The notes below the pieces were generated by a model. The model ran no database searches. It was given only the letters and a program-made list of their open reading frames with translations, and was not told the origin of the DNA. Shown here piece by piece: positions 36,102 through 49,988 of a DNA stretch of 64,000 nucleotides. Every line of letters starts with the position of its first letter. Within the stretch, counting starts at the first letter, position 1. The translations under genes and the position numbers were made by a program. This DNA comes from Gossypium raimondii (lineage: Eukaryota; Streptophyta; Magnoliopsida; Malvales; Malvaceae). The stretch lies in the NCBI RefSeq assembly GCF_025698545.1, contig NC_068571.1, positions 50,749,733 through 50,813,732 on the forward strand. The letters are read 5' to 3'.

Positions 36102-39100
36102 TAGGTTTTAATCATGAAAGATTTTTGGCAAAAGCTTATTCAGTTTGTTTTCATTAATATTTTTCACGACGTTTGTATTCATCAATTTATTCTGGACTCT
36201 TGCGGGTTGAAATGGGACGAATTATAGCAAAAAAAAAGAACCCTACAACATGACGTCTCTAAATATTGAAGATGTTGGTCCCCCTTGGCCTATGGATTTG
36301 AACTGTAAGCAATCAGAAAAAAAAAACATATATATATATATAAATGGGTCAACTCAACTTTAACTCCAAAAATGATTAAACATAAAAGCTTTGATGAAAT
36401 AATATTGAGTTGCCAACATCATATGAATTTTTGTTCTCAAGCTGCAGCGCCAACATTGGAACTTTCCAATTCTTTTTCCTTATTCGGTATATTGACAGAA
36501 GTTTCGATTCGCTCCCTTGAATCTAACAAATTACGTAGTAATATAGCCATTACATTTTCGTTTCTAATCTAACCCCAACAATCTTAAACATTTCAACACC
36601 AGAAACAATAACGTAATGTGTCGCAAGAATTTCAGATAAAAAAGTTTAAAACTTGTAAGAAGAAACCATGGAACATTGGGTCCATTTAGTTAAGTTGGTT
36701 AGCTTGAATAAGATTAAGTTTAAACTAAAATAATAATATTATTTATTTTAAAATATAAAATCAAATTATTTAATAAAATAACATATCAATCCAAATTAAT
36801 TTTAATCAATTTTGCTTAAAAATAAAACAAAAATTTCAATCTGTTTTGTCTCACCTACTCATAGCTTTCAAATTAATTTGCTAGTTTTGAAAGAAAAAAA
36901 AAAAAGCAGTGGCTAATAATAATAAGGGGAGCAAGATGACAGAAACATTCCTGTTGTACATTTATTGATCCGCCGTGATCATGCGGAGAATAAAAATCCG
37001 GACATCAAATGTTTAATTAAGCTTCAAACTTTGTATATGTTATAATTAAACATAGTAGTTATTGAAATAAATGCCGTCTGATTAACATCTTTATTTTTTT
37101 ATGAGAAAAATACATAAAAGCAGGATGGGAGGGAACGAATGCTTACCTGAGAGAGAGGTAGTTAATCACCACCTAAGCTTGTCCTGTCCAAGTCCGAGAC
37201 CCTCTCTCCACCATGTATATATTAGTTGCCTTGAGAGGATTCATTTTCATTCACTTCTTTCTTTTTTTCCTGATATTTTTCAATCATCATTTCAGCTTAA
37301 ATCTGATTTTCAGGGTCTCTCTCACCATCTCCTTCTTTCCTCTTCTTTTCTTTTATACTCTCTAAACCTTTTATTTAATCTTCAATTCTACTTCTCAAAT
37401 TATTTTAAAATATAAATGAATTTAGGGACTAGATTGTTAAATATAAGTGATCACCAATCTGAAATAGATCCCACTAAACGATTGAGTATGAGGTAAACTA
37501 TGAGAGGACAACGAAGAGAGCTCGCAGACCCAACTCATAAGGAGAGTTCGCGCGAACCAAGAAAAAGTGACAGTCTCAATTCGTATATACTCAAGGAAAG
37601 GAGATCGCATGATCCGACAGACAATCCAGAGTAAAACATGAGTCAAAAATTCCTGAAGTCCACTCAAAATGTTAATCCTAAGAATAGTAGAGTCATGTCG
37701 GAATAGTAATAATATATATAAATACCTACATATTTTCATTAATAAGATACGAGATAAAATTATCTCAACAATATTTTAATTTTATATTTTCAATTGTAAT
37801 ATTTATGAAATATTACAAATATTACAATAAATTTTAATAAATAAACATAGCATATTTTAATTCATACTTTATAATCACCACGGTAGATTTGTGACCACTA
37901 TCACATCCTCTCCATCATTACTACCCTACAACCGTTTCCTCTACTTTTCAGTAACCCTTAACTGTATTCAATATTTTATCGTTTCTCGATAAATATTAAA
38001 TGTGAGTAAAAATTATATAAAAATTTAAATAAAATTTTAGTTGAAATATTAAAGTTAAAATATTAAATTTTATATTTTTCTGAAGTAGTTTTAAAACTGT
38101 TGTATGTAATTTTACACGTTTAATATTTAATTGATTTTTCAATGTTATATTTTATTACAATAATTAACATAAAGCAGTATTTATTATTTAAATTATTAAA
38201 TATAATTAAAATATATTAATTTATCAATTCAAATATTATAATAAAAAAATTTGAATCATAATTAAAGCATGTTTAATATATTCAACCTACAATATAATTT
38301 CACTTTATGTAATTAAGGTAAATAATAATTAATTAATAATTAACTCTAATATTAATTAAATGATATTTGAGATGCTTAGAGTTTGTAATAACTTTATTTT
38401 ACATTAATAAAGAATTCATTTTATATTCAAATTTTTAACTAATAACTGTGATTGTAATTGCAATTATAATTTATGATAATTTATAATTATCATAGGTTTT
38501 TCCTATATTTTATGATTAAATTTTCATTCAAGTAATAACTTTATTTCAAGATTAGCCTAACTTTTTAACTAATAATTTTAAATTAAATTATAATTATTTT
38601 AAATTCATAATTATCATAATTCGATTAAATTATAATTTTTAAAATTATATAATTATCACAACTTCTATCATACTCAAACTTTTTTATTTTTAATTGTGAT
38701 TTCAGAAATATGATAGAAAATAAAAAGTATCGTCATTAGTTCAAAAGTTTTTAAACTCATGCTTTTATATAAATTATAAATTTTATATAAAAGACAAAAA
38801 AGTCTATGTTTGTTATTTTGTAAAATAATTAGATATTTGATATTTTTTAATTGACTTGAGATCTGCACGATGAGTGACAATAACTTAGCCAATCATTCGT
38901 AGTGCACATGTTTCATGAGATGAGGTAGGTAACAGCTCGAAATTTATAAAAATAACATTTTATAATAATTTTAATACAATTTATATTATTACCTACCTCA
39001 AACTTAAAAACTCAAAAATGATAAAATGCAACTAACTCAAATTTTTTTAACAACTAATTTAAAACTCAATCAATTATAAATTTATCATTAAATTTAAATA

Positions 39101-39700
39101 AAAATATTATTTAAGTTGAAATAGGGCGCAATTAAAATATATGGTCACAGTTAGAAACCAAATCAGAAAAATAGAACAGAATTTATGAAGAAGTGTAAGG
39201 TCATTCATCACTTCAATTGAGCAGTGATAGAGGAAAATGGCTTTCCATCTTTACTCTCGATTAGCTTTCCTAGTTGAAACATAAGACCGCCATTGTCTTT
39301 AAATAAAACCGACCCTCGAATCAAAATAAAAAATGGAAATGGAATATGACCATAATCAGAACTGCAAATCCAGTGAAAATCGTACCAACAATCTTCTAGA
39401 TGTAATCACCTCTAAGTTATCCTATTTGGGATTAAAGTTAAGGATTAATTATAAAAAGAGGTGAAACTCGATAGTTCTTTTACTAATTAAATGCTCACCC
39501 AATGAGTTCTCTAAGTTTCTGCTATGACAGATAGGGTGACGTCCCAGTGGAGAGGTGTTTGAGTAGTAAATATTTACAGTTCCTGACATTCAATTCCTTT
39601 TTTTATTAAATTAATAAAATGTCCCTACTTGATTTAATATTTGCCCCTCCTTTACCACTTCTCAAACTTAATTCCCTTATGAAAATAAATTCTTGAATGA
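36102..39700. other. Intergenic, AT-rich
   Basis: No recognised gene. Contains a short TA-repeat (about 36328-36343) and long AT-rich tracts. The unassigned open frames at 37101-37415 (plus) and 37437-37739 (minus) show no motif I know. Confidence 0.45.
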
Positions 39701-39710
39701 ACAAAAGGAA

Positions 39711-39733
39711 TATATATAAATCTATATATATAG
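39711..39733 (+). promoter_or_regulatory. TATA-like element upstream of YUCCA
   Basis: TATATATAAATCTATATATA lies about 360 bp before the YUCCA start codon. A CT-rich tract (about 39760-39822, CTCTCTTCATC… TCTCTCTCTCTC) follows and is typical of plant 5' leaders. Transcription start inferred near 39745-39770. Confidence 0.45.
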
Positions 39734-39827
39734 GATGTTACTGACATATCACCATCTTCCTCTCTCTTCATCTTATTTTCTTTCAATTTTGTTTTTTCAT
39801 TCTTCCCATCTCTCTCTCTCTGTTTAA

Positions 39828-39889
39828 ATGAATGAATGCTGATTAAGCCCCCGAAGTTCTTTGCTCATCTTTCGCTAAACCGTTCATAA
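39828..39889 (+). promoter_or_regulatory. Cluster of three overlapping uORFs in the presumed YUCCA leader
   Basis: Three ATGs at 39828, 39832 and 39836 lie 4 nt apart and so occupy all three frames (sequence ATGAATGAATG). They open uORFs of 4 codons (39828-39842), 4 codons (39832-39846) and 17 codons (39836-39889). A fourth short uORF starts at 40016 (to 40051). If the transcript starts near the TATA element, a scanning ribosome would meet all of them before the YUCCA ATG. Confidence 0.45.
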
Positions 39890-40089
39890 AGAACCAAAAT
39901 TCAGATAGATTCATTCAAAACAACTCAGTTTCATATAAGTGGATAAGAATCCTCTTATATTCTTAATCCACTCCTAGTTTCAAGGGACAACTCCCTTATA
40001 AAAATCTAATCTCAAATGCTTTCGCTTCACTCCTGCTTTTGTTCTTCTTGAGCTCAATTACCAGTTAGTAATTTAATAAGTATTAGTTC

Positions 40090-42627
40090 ATGGACTACTT
40101 GAGTGAAATAGAAGGAAAACAAGCTCATGATCCCATGTTTTTGGAGAAGATGAAAGAGTCATCGTCGTCGTCGTCGTCTAGTTGCTTATGTGTTCCGGGG
40201 CCAGTTATCGTCGGCGCCGGGCCTTCGGGTTTAGCAACCGCCGCTTGCTTGAAAGAGAAAGGTGTTCCGAGTGTAATCCTAGAGAGATCCAACTGCATAG
40301 CATCTTTGTGGCAACTCAAGACGTATGACCGTCTTCGTCTTCATTTGCCGAAGCAGTTTTGTGAGCTTCCTTTGATGGGGTTCCCTACTGGTTTCCCTAC
40401 TTACCCTAGCAAGCAACAATTCGTGGACTACTTGGAAGCTTACGCTAGGAAGTTTGATATTAAGCCTAGGTTCAACGAGACGGTTTCACAAGCTGAGTAT
40501 GATCCGACGCTGGGGTTTTGGCGCGTGACAAGTGTTGGGGTTAAAGGGAAAGAGATGGAATACGTGTGCCGGTGGTTGGTGGTGGCGACGGGAGAGAATG
40601 CGGAGGCGATGATGCCGGAGATGGAAGGAATGGGGGAATTCAGTGGGGACATAAGGCATACAAGTTTATATAAAAGTGGAGAAGAGTTTAGAGGGAAAAG
40701 GGTTTTGGTGGTGGGGTGTGGGAACTCAGGCATGGAGGTGTGTTTGGACCTTTGCAATCATAATGCTAGGCCTTCACTGGTGGTCAGAGATACAGTAAGA
40801 ACTCTTCTTTTCTTTTTTAAAAATTATATTTTCTCTTCTCTTTCTAAACATTAAAGCAAAAATCACACCCACTATGGGATTTTTCTTTCAACTTTTTGGA
40901 TTGTTTTTTCACAAAGGTGATTGGAAGAAAAAAAGAAAAAGAAAAAAGGGTTTCTCAAACTGTCCCCTCAGACTTTAAAATTCTTGATCTAGTTAAGAAA
41001 AAAGGTAGTTTTTGATTGAACAAATTTTCGTCAATTTTATGTTTTCTCTCAAATTTCATATAAATCGAGAAAAACCCAGATAAAATATCATTAAAAAGGT
41101 GATTATTGCTTAGTAAGTATAATCAAATGGAATCATTAGACAAGCTAGCTAAGAGCTTGTAATTGACAGATATTGCCAGAATCTGCGTGGCTACAAGTTC
41201 CAAAGGGTTTAATCAGTTAAAAGAGACCGACCAAAGCAAATTTACCATACTAAAATTAGGTAGGCAAAAAGAAAGAACAAAGATCTTTGATCTTTCACTT
41301 TCTTGGGATTCCCAAGCATGCGCAACATCGTAAAATATATATTTTCTAGTTAGGATCCTATATATCTGTATATGTTGTCTTCATCATGAATCTCGACCCT
41401 TTTTTTCAACTCCATGTTTTATGCTATGTTTGTAAGACATTATAAGTAAAGTGTTTGGATTATGAAACTGAAGGTCCATGTCCTCCCACAAGAGATGCTA
41501 GGGACATCAACATTCGGATTATCGATGTGGCTGCTCAGGTGGTTTCCTTTGCGACTGGTCGACCGTTTCTTGTTGATTGTATCATGGTTGATGCTCGGTG
41601 ACACTGCTCGCTTCGGATTGGCTCGCCCGCACTTGGGTCCCCTTCAACTCAAGAATCTGTCGGGAAAGACCCCCGTTTTAGATGTTGGCACGCTTGCTAA
41701 AATCAAAAGTGGAGACATTAAGGTACTTTCCCCTTATCATATCACTTTTCTTTTTTTCCCTTCCTTTGGCAACTAAATGTCAAGTGTTTGATTGATCCTA
41801 TAATACTGTGTTTCAAACAATCGTACCACTTGCTTTTCCTTTTGCCGGAATATATTGTTTCGCAATAATTGCGCTCCATATCTTTTCTTAAAAAAAAAAA
41901 ATCATTTTGATCCTAAATTTTTTTCTCAAAAACACGATTTTATATAAGAAATATCAATTTTTTTACCATTTGAGAAAAATTGATGGAATTTGAAAGTTAT
42001 TCTTTTGTCAATTATAAAACTTTTGATTATGGAATTTTAGAATTTTCTTTGCATTTGGAAGTTTTCTTTCTAATTACATACTACATTTGCATATTTATTT
42101 ATGTGTATATATATTCACAATTCTTAATTTAGAACTGTTGTTGCTGTAGGTACGTCCGAGCATCAAGAGCCTAAAACGACATGCTGTGGAGTTTGTCAAT
42201 GGCACAACTGAGAACTTTGATGCAATCATATTAGCAACCGGTTATAAAAGCAATGTACCCTCTTGGCTAAAGGTATACAAAGCTTAATTTTACAACCTTT
42301 TCTTTCTTTCTTTTTTTATTATATATGATTCTTTAAGCTATTTAAGTTAAATTCTTCACAACTTGATGCTAAAAAAAGAGCAATTGAAAAAATTGTCAGG
42401 AAAAAGTGATGTTCTCAGAGAAAGATGGGTACCCTCGAAGGCCATTCCCTAATGGATGGAAAGGTGAATATGGGCTATACGCGGTGGGGTTCACTAAACG
42501 TGGACTGCTAGGTACATCAATGGATGCTATCAGGATTGCAGAAGACATTCAACGGTGTTGGAAAGAAGAGGCAAAGCATCGTTTGGCCTTCACTAATTCA
42601 CTGCTGCACCAATCATCATCATTATGA
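40090..42627 (+). CDS. YUC6: YUCCA flavin-containing monooxygenase (YUC6-like)
   Basis: Converts indole-3-pyruvate to indole-3-acetic acid, the rate-limiting step of auxin synthesis. Exons 40090-40794, 41474-41722, 42150-42272 and 42400-42627 join in frame to give 434 aa. The FAD-binding GAGPSG is at residues 42-47, followed by the [19 protein letters not shown] block. The NADPH-binding GCGNSG is at 209-214 and the ATGY motif at 347-350 ([13 protein letters not shown]). All are intact. The sequence is nearest my memory of Arabidopsis YUC6, and also close to YUC2 ([38 protein letters not shown]). A run of eight serines (24-31) encoded by TCG repeats lies ahead of the Rossmann fold. Four exons match the clade. 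The leader carries several uORFs. The subtype (YUC6 rather than YUC2) is probable, not proven. Confidence 0.93.
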
Positions 42628-44264
42628 TCCTTCAGATTTTGTTCTTTCCGAAGTTTTTGAAGCGAGATAAGAGACATACAGATTTTGGTTGAAGATAACA
42701 ACTATACATACTACACAACCTATCCTAATTCCCTACCTGGCCTGGATTTTGTATCCAAACACCTACAAGTGCGAGGTTTGATTCTTCAAATGACAAGAAG
42801 AAGAAGAAGAAGAAGAAAAAAGAAAAGAGAAAAAAGGGAGAGAGTTGTCTCAATGAACCCTTCGCCTTGAATGTGAAGATGACACCAGATAAGGCAGCAG
42901 CCAGGCCTTGGGAAGGAGGAAGATTAAAGGAGTTGAATTTCAAAGTGTTAAGAGAAAAAAGGGTTGATGTTGTTTTGGATTGTGGAGAGGGGTTGGGGGG
43001 GACCTTAGACTATATATCTTAGATATTGTACATTGCCATTTCATTTTTCTGTAATTAGGCATCACTTTTCTTTATCCACAAAGAGAGGAAAAAAAGAAGA
43101 AGAAGATAGATTTGTCAGAGCAAGCTGAATATATGATGTTTGGTATTTGTTTTTGCAAAGCAATATAATTGTGTTTCTCAACCTATATTTTATTACATCT
43201 TTCTCATTTATACAATCTTTCTTTCTGGTTTATGGGGTGTGCTTGTATAGAATGCTTCATCCCAACCAAGAAACTAGGTCAAATGATTTCATTCCTGGTA
43301 GTAGAAGTTTTGGACCACCAACTATTGATGAGAACTTAAATATGTGCATTTAAAAATGACCAGAAATCTTATTAATTGCTCTGCTGTAATATATTTATTA
43401 ATTCATATCCTATGCTTAAATTTGGCTGACATAAACGTATGAATACCAATGATGAAATCTCACGAAAGAAAACGTAGATAGGACGGATGATAATTTTTAT
43501 TTTAATATATAAAACAAATCATTTTAAATTAAAATGACAATAAAAATATATTAATATTTCAAATTTATTTGTGAAGGAAAGAAATTCCCATTGATTATAT
43601 GTTAATCAATAATATTATTCTAAATAAGTAAGATTTTAATCTATATATTTAAAGGAAAACAGTAGCTGGTACTCCCTTTTCCCTTTGCAAGTTGGGCAAA
43701 ACTGATTGAGCAAAAATGAAAGGAAATTAATTAATTTTAGAAAAATAAAAGGGTAAGGAGCAATGGGCAGGCAGATGTAACATACAGATTCCCACCCCAC
43801 CCCTCCACTTCAAATCTTTTCTTTTAATCTAAAAGGTTATACAAAGTGTCCACACCATAGTAAGGAAAAAAAAGGATGGAATTTGTAACCATTGTTTGTC
43901 ACCTGGAAAAGTTTGAGTTGTTTTGTCAATTCAGTTGGATTTCAATTGATGCAATGAAATTTGTTTTCAAATAATTTGATGTATTTATGGTAAACAAAAA
44001 TTTATGTGTTTCTTAATTTCGATATTAAATAAATTAATTTTTTTTAAAAGTCGGAGTAGTTTAATCATATCAAATTTAAAAGTGATTAAATAATCACAAG
44101 GTTAATATTTTTGAGTCAATTGTACGTATTTTTTATTAGTATAATAATAAATTTAGCTCTCAAATTTTATATATTATATGAATTTGATCCTAATTTAATA
44201 AATTTAACTTGTAATATTTACACATTTTGTTCACATTTACACAAAATGTATAAACATCAAGGAC

Positions 44265-44530
44265 CAAGGGTAGAGCTAGGGATGGCTGGCAAGGATCCGA
44301 CCCCCCTAAAATAAAAAATTTCTCCTTTGACCCCTTAATAATTTATAAAATTTTAAATTAATAATAGTAAAATTGTACTTTGAAACTCAAAATGATGAGA
44401 TTTTAATTCAACTTTTTTAAAAATTATAAAGATATAGATGCTAAAATGATGAAATTGTATTTTTACTATCATAATAATATACAATTTAATTTTGAACTCT
44501 CAAAAAATTTAATTTCACCCCTATCGAAGA
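44265..44530. repeat. Dispersed repeat copy (partner in KC1 intron 2)
   Basis: Begins near AGAGCTAGGGATGGCTGGC. It shares with 5360-5622 the blocks AATTTATAAAATTTTAAATTAATAAT and ATTATAAAGATATAGATGCTAAAATG (allowing mismatches). Reads like a degenerate cotton-type non-autonomous DNA transposon. Confidence 0.5.
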
Positions 44531-45703
44531 TTAAATTCAACATAATTAATAAAAATATTAATATCGTGATTAATTACTCTTAATATAGCTTATTTTGAAA
44601 CTTAAATTACTTCTATTTTTTGACAAAATCAAATTACTCAATATTAAAATCGAGAAATACATATGAGATGCTTTTATCAAGAATTTACTTTCTTCAAAGT
44701 TGGTAGGTATATATATATGCCACAATATCGTCTCTAAATGCAGAACTGTTAGGATCCCAATATAGTGATGTAAATTATAGGAACATGTTATTTAATGTAT
44801 GTGCTGGAGTATATAAGAGTCAAGGGATGTTAGAAACAGGTAGAAAACATCAACGTCAAAAAGGGTTTTTTTCTTGGTCTGCACACTGCAATCTTATTAA
44901 AGGCAATCAACAATAGACCACGATACTAGCACTTGTATGGTTCACAACTTCTCATATGCCCATCTGCACCCCCACCCCCACCCCTCCCCTTTTGGGCTTT
45001 TATTACCATCAACTGTCACTTCGCCATGCTTATCTTCGTTCCTCTCCCTTTTATTAATTTTAAAATTTTTTCTCTTTTAATTAGTTAAGGAAAAAATCTC
45101 TAACGATTCATTACATGAGATGAGACTTGACTGACCAACCCACGTTATCTCTCTCAAAGCTATTAATTGGTATCTTACTTTTATGCTATGATCGAAAAAA
45201 AAAGAGATAATGCTGCGACGACCCCCTTTTTAACTAATTAAAGCAATATATAAACACTGCTCTAATCACCTTTTCTTAACCTTAATCAATGCTAGCTAGC
45301 TAGCTCCTCTAAACCACGATTGATATGAAATTTTTAATTATTTTCTTTCGGGTTTGAGTTTCAAAAGGTGTAATTGTACTGTGTAAATTTTTATTTTGTT
45401 TTATGTATGTTATGTATGAGTTTTACTCAGTTTGGTTAGTTATATTCAATTTTTCATCTATTGTGTTTTGTATTGATTTACTTTTATATTATAATTTATC
45501 GGATATATATTTGTACATGTATTGTACTTGTGATTGTACTGTATTTGTAATGGAAATACTTAAAAATGAATTTTATATCATTTGATTTCTCAAATCTTTT
45601 TAATGTTGAAAAGTGATATAAGTTCAAAACTTGTAAAAGCTTTTTCTTTTATGGTTAAACCAAAGACTATATAATTTTATAATTTTGTCTTTCCATAAGA
45701 GAA

Positions 45704-46067
45704 TAATTCACTTACATCAATGTAAAATTAAAGTGGTTTTACTCTCTTCAAGAACTTTTTATACGGCTAATATTTTAATAATCCAACCATTGAAATCATT
45801 AAGATATTTAACTTGTCATGTATGCAAATTTTGAATTGATCAAATGTCTCTATCATATCAATTTAAAATATTGTCTATATTAATATATATTTAATGACTA
45901 ATTATTTTACATAAAACTAATAGTTAACAAAATTTAATTTATGCCAAACTTGATATGCATAATCTACATAAATAACTACATGTTAACTGAATTGTTAAAA
46001 TATTAATTGTTTAAAATTATAAAAAATGTAAAACTTTTACAAATTGACATCGATATAAGTGAATCCC
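45704..46067. mobile_element. MITE-like element with 22-bp imperfect TIRs
   Basis: The left end ATTCACTTACATCAATGTAAA (45706 on) is matched by the complement of the right end GACATCGATATAAGTGAATCCC (ending 46067). About 360 bp, no coding capacity. A truncated relative lies at 20330-20655. Confidence 0.6.
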
Positions 46068-46388
46068 ACCCTTATATTACTGGTTACTAATTGGGATATG
46101 CATTAGGAACTAAATTAAATTAGGACTTAAATATTTAAGAAAAATGATTAGGTTTAGCCAACCAACAAAAGGGGTTGTATGGAGTTAGATCAACATTAAA
46201 GTATGTTTTTAAAGATCAGCCCTTAGTTTGTTAGTTAAGCAGCAATTATGGTCCTTGGCTATTGGCTAAGCTGTGTTTTGTCATCCACACAAGCTGATGA
46301 TGATACCCAATTTTGCCATTTCTTACTTTCCCTTTTAAGTGTACGTAAGCATCCACCGCGTGCCAAGTGGTGGCTTAATCACGACCAT

Positions 46389-46409
46389 CATATATATATA
46401 TATATATAA
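46389..46409. repeat. (AT)n microsatellite
   Basis: About ten AT units, followed by AATCC. Confidence 0.85.
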
Positions 46410-46899
46410 TCCTTACATTTAAGCATTTTAAGTAATTGATATAATCCTTAATTGAGTAATTAATTTTAATTTTAATTTATTTCTTTTAAAATTTAAAATT
46501 TATTATTTTCATACCAATCATTTTAAATTGAGTTAATGTACTATTTGGTACTTGAGTTTGCTTCAAGGTTTACTTTGACATATGATTTTTTTTTGTCTCA
46601 AATTGGTACATTAATTTGGTTCAAGATTCAATTTAGTAACAAAACCAAATGACATCATGTGACACAATGAATACTTAACAAGTGTGTTCTAAAAAACGAT
46701 AAATACTTAATTGAGTATCAAATAATATATTAATCCTGTTAAATTATATAAAATTTTCCAAAGAAAATATTTCCTAGAACATGGTCTGATCCAAATAATA
46801 ATTGGGCTGCAACACGATGGTTTTTGGGTCTGATGGTTTGTTGTAACCCAAAACCCGGAGACCCGAAAGCCTAAAACCAATCCCCACAATGGAACCGAA

Positions 46900-46997
46900 A
46901 AACCCTAATCCGGAATTCGTATATTTGTTAGATTAAAAACACTTTTTCCGTCAAAGCTCTCTTCGCAGAGACAAAGCCCCTCACAATTCTAGGGTTT
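46900..46997 (+). promoter_or_regulatory. Telo-box pair in the eL37 promoter
   Basis: AAACCCTAA at 46900-46908 and, in the opposite orientation, CTAGGGTTT at 46989-46997 flank the likely transcription start. Telo-boxes are characteristic of plant ribosomal protein and translation-factor promoters. Confidence 0.6.
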
Positions 46998-47020
46998 TTG
47001 CGGCACCACCAACAGAAGAA

Positions 47021-47849
<829 letters not shown>

Positions 47850-49566
47850 GTTTAATTGTGGTGTTTTCTTTTCAGATTCCTATAAACACAAGTTTTCTGT
47901 TTTTATCAACTGTGTTACTTTTATTTTTCAAGTAATATTTACAAATGGTAAGTTTTACTTTGTTATGAATATTTTCAACTTATTTTGATTATTGAGTATA
48001 CTTTGTGCTTCGTGAGATAGTGATGTCATCCATAGATTATCTTATATTACTCAAATTTCGTAAATGTCTTGTTTGCTATTTATTGCATTTGGAGATGTGA
48101 TTCTTTTTCACTTGGTGTGGGGAAAACCCAAAGAGATTTTGAACGTGGCTTAGTGAAGCTCTACTATTAGGCTGAGTTAGGCGTCAATACTTGAAATGTT
48201 TTGCAAAATCAGATATATATATATGTTCCATTAGCTTTGCAGTTCAAGTTTATTTTAGAGCTGGAACTATATAATTGTGTACTTTTTGTTTCCTAGATGC
48301 TGGAAAATGGAAATGCCATAAAATGCCATTGTTTCTTACCCGATCTAATAGGAATGAAAATGTAATCATAGGAATGCATCGTAAGGGATGTTATCTAGAA
48401 TATATTCTTGCGTGCTTTGTTTTGGCCAATGGTCAAATCTCTCCAGCTTCTGATTTTCTTTTATTTTGGTCAATTGCTGATTCAATCGGCATGTTAATCT
48501 TGACAAAAATAAACTTTCGCTATAGATACTAGAGAAAGCCCTTTGCTCCTTACCCCGTTTATTCAAGCCTAAATGCCATATGTTTGACACATTACTTGGC
48601 ATCTGAAGCAAATAAAATCCTGATACCCTGGCTAGCTTTTGGGGCGTTTACAGCAGCATTCCTTTGAACGTGTGGTAGGCCCAACTCATTCAGCCACAAA
48701 GGAATTGTTGATATTGTAAACTCTAAATAACGTTGAAGAACCCATTTTATTTGCGACATACAAGGCATTTCTTGTTATAACTTATAATCCATGAGGCAAC
48801 AATCTGGCGAAGTTTAGTCCTTTGTTCCCCATTTTTTATAGTTTCTCTTGTATTTGGTGCGGTTATGGCCTAATGGGAATCTGAGGATGGCAATTTGAGG
48901 GTTCAAAGTAAAACTGGTAATATACTTAATGAGAAATATTTATACAGAAAGTCGTAACAAAATGAGTGGGTCTTGGTCTCTAGCTCTTCCCAAATTCGGC
49001 TTCGACCACTTGAACTCCCCTTGCATAATTACCACTGTGTTCTACCCTTTGAACAAAAGGAAAATGAACTGTTTTCTCAAAATTAGTCAACTACATTATT
49101 TATCAAAGACGCTCACTATACAAGTGAATGTAATTGCTTGTCCGAAAATGCCAAGAGAAATTCGTCAAAATATTGATTGGATGATTAGAAGCTTAACACC
49201 TTCACTCGGACTTGGACGAGTATTTTCACAGGAAGAGATGTTTGTAAACAAGGAATCAATGTACAGTTTGGGATGGAAAACGATACGAGATCACTGAAGT
49301 TGAGTAGCAATTCACCTGTAAACCTGCCATAACTAACCATAATACTTGATTTGTAGCCCAATATATGAATCAGTGCCCATCTAGTTGCAGCATGACAGCA
49401 ACTCTTCAAGAGTTGTATGGTTTGGATTGACATTAAGTACTGACAGGTTCCAACCAGAAGATCTAAAGTCTGGACTCAAAGATGGTTATTGTTAAACAAC
49501 ATTAAGAGGAAGTAAGGTCCTTTTACACTATTGTTTGTAGAAAATAGCAGATTACTCAATGAAATA
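47850..49566. other. Downstream of eL37, no gene assigned
   Basis: The first few hundred bases should include the eL37 3' UTR. Open frames at 48275-48532 and 48929-49297 (plus) and 49185-49433 (minus) have no recognisable domain and no clear start context. I call nothing here. Confidence 0.45.
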
Positions 49567-49988
49567 TTATGAATATCTATATTGATTATAAGGAGGTTCT
49601 ACACCACCAGCAAACAGAATATTGTTGATGCCTATAGGTGGATCATAGAATCGCTTCAGCCCTTGACTTGCTTGGAGTCCCACATTTGCATTATGATATG
49701 CACCAAGATTTTTAACATGTTTGAATTGTAAAGACCAATCTTGTTTACTAAACAATGATATGTCTCTGAACAAAGCTGTGGTGTTATCTGTTGTTTGTTC
49801 CTTCAATGATTAAACCAGTTGCTCATTTACTATCACTTTCTACTATCAATTGTTGAACTCCCAATTCCCATGCCATCACCAATCCATCTAGTATAGCCCA
49901 TAGCTCAGTCTGAAGAATAAAGTCGATCCTAATATTACCACAATAACCCAGTTTCCAACAGCCTCGGTTACCTCGAAATATCTTCTAG
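49567..49988 (-). pseudogene. LINE RNase H domain, C-terminal part (split by LTR element)
   Basis: Minus-strand frames read the RNase H blocks RIDSILQTELWAILDGLVMAWELG and QQLIVESDS (each with neighbours in slightly shifted frames), then WSLQFKHVK and SQGLKRFYDPP, typical of the C-terminus of plant LINE ORF2. Stops and frameshifts are present. The N-terminal part continues on the other side of the 49989-53084 element, at 53085 and above. Confidence 0.75.

Larger units (their letters stand above)
42628..46880. other. Intergenic between YUCCA and eL37
   Basis: The first 0.5 kb likely holds the YUCCA 3' UTR and includes a (GAA)n tract near 42798-42820. The rest is AT-rich, with the repeats listed separately. 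No gene seen. Confidence 0.5.

Noticed and set aside
37101-37420. Possible pri-miRNA or small gene around GAGAGAGAGG…CCTCTCTCC
   Set aside because: Pairing is short and no known plant miRNA sequence is present.
48929-49297. 122-codon plus-strand open frame
   Set aside because: No recognised domain, start context or splice support; left unannotated.
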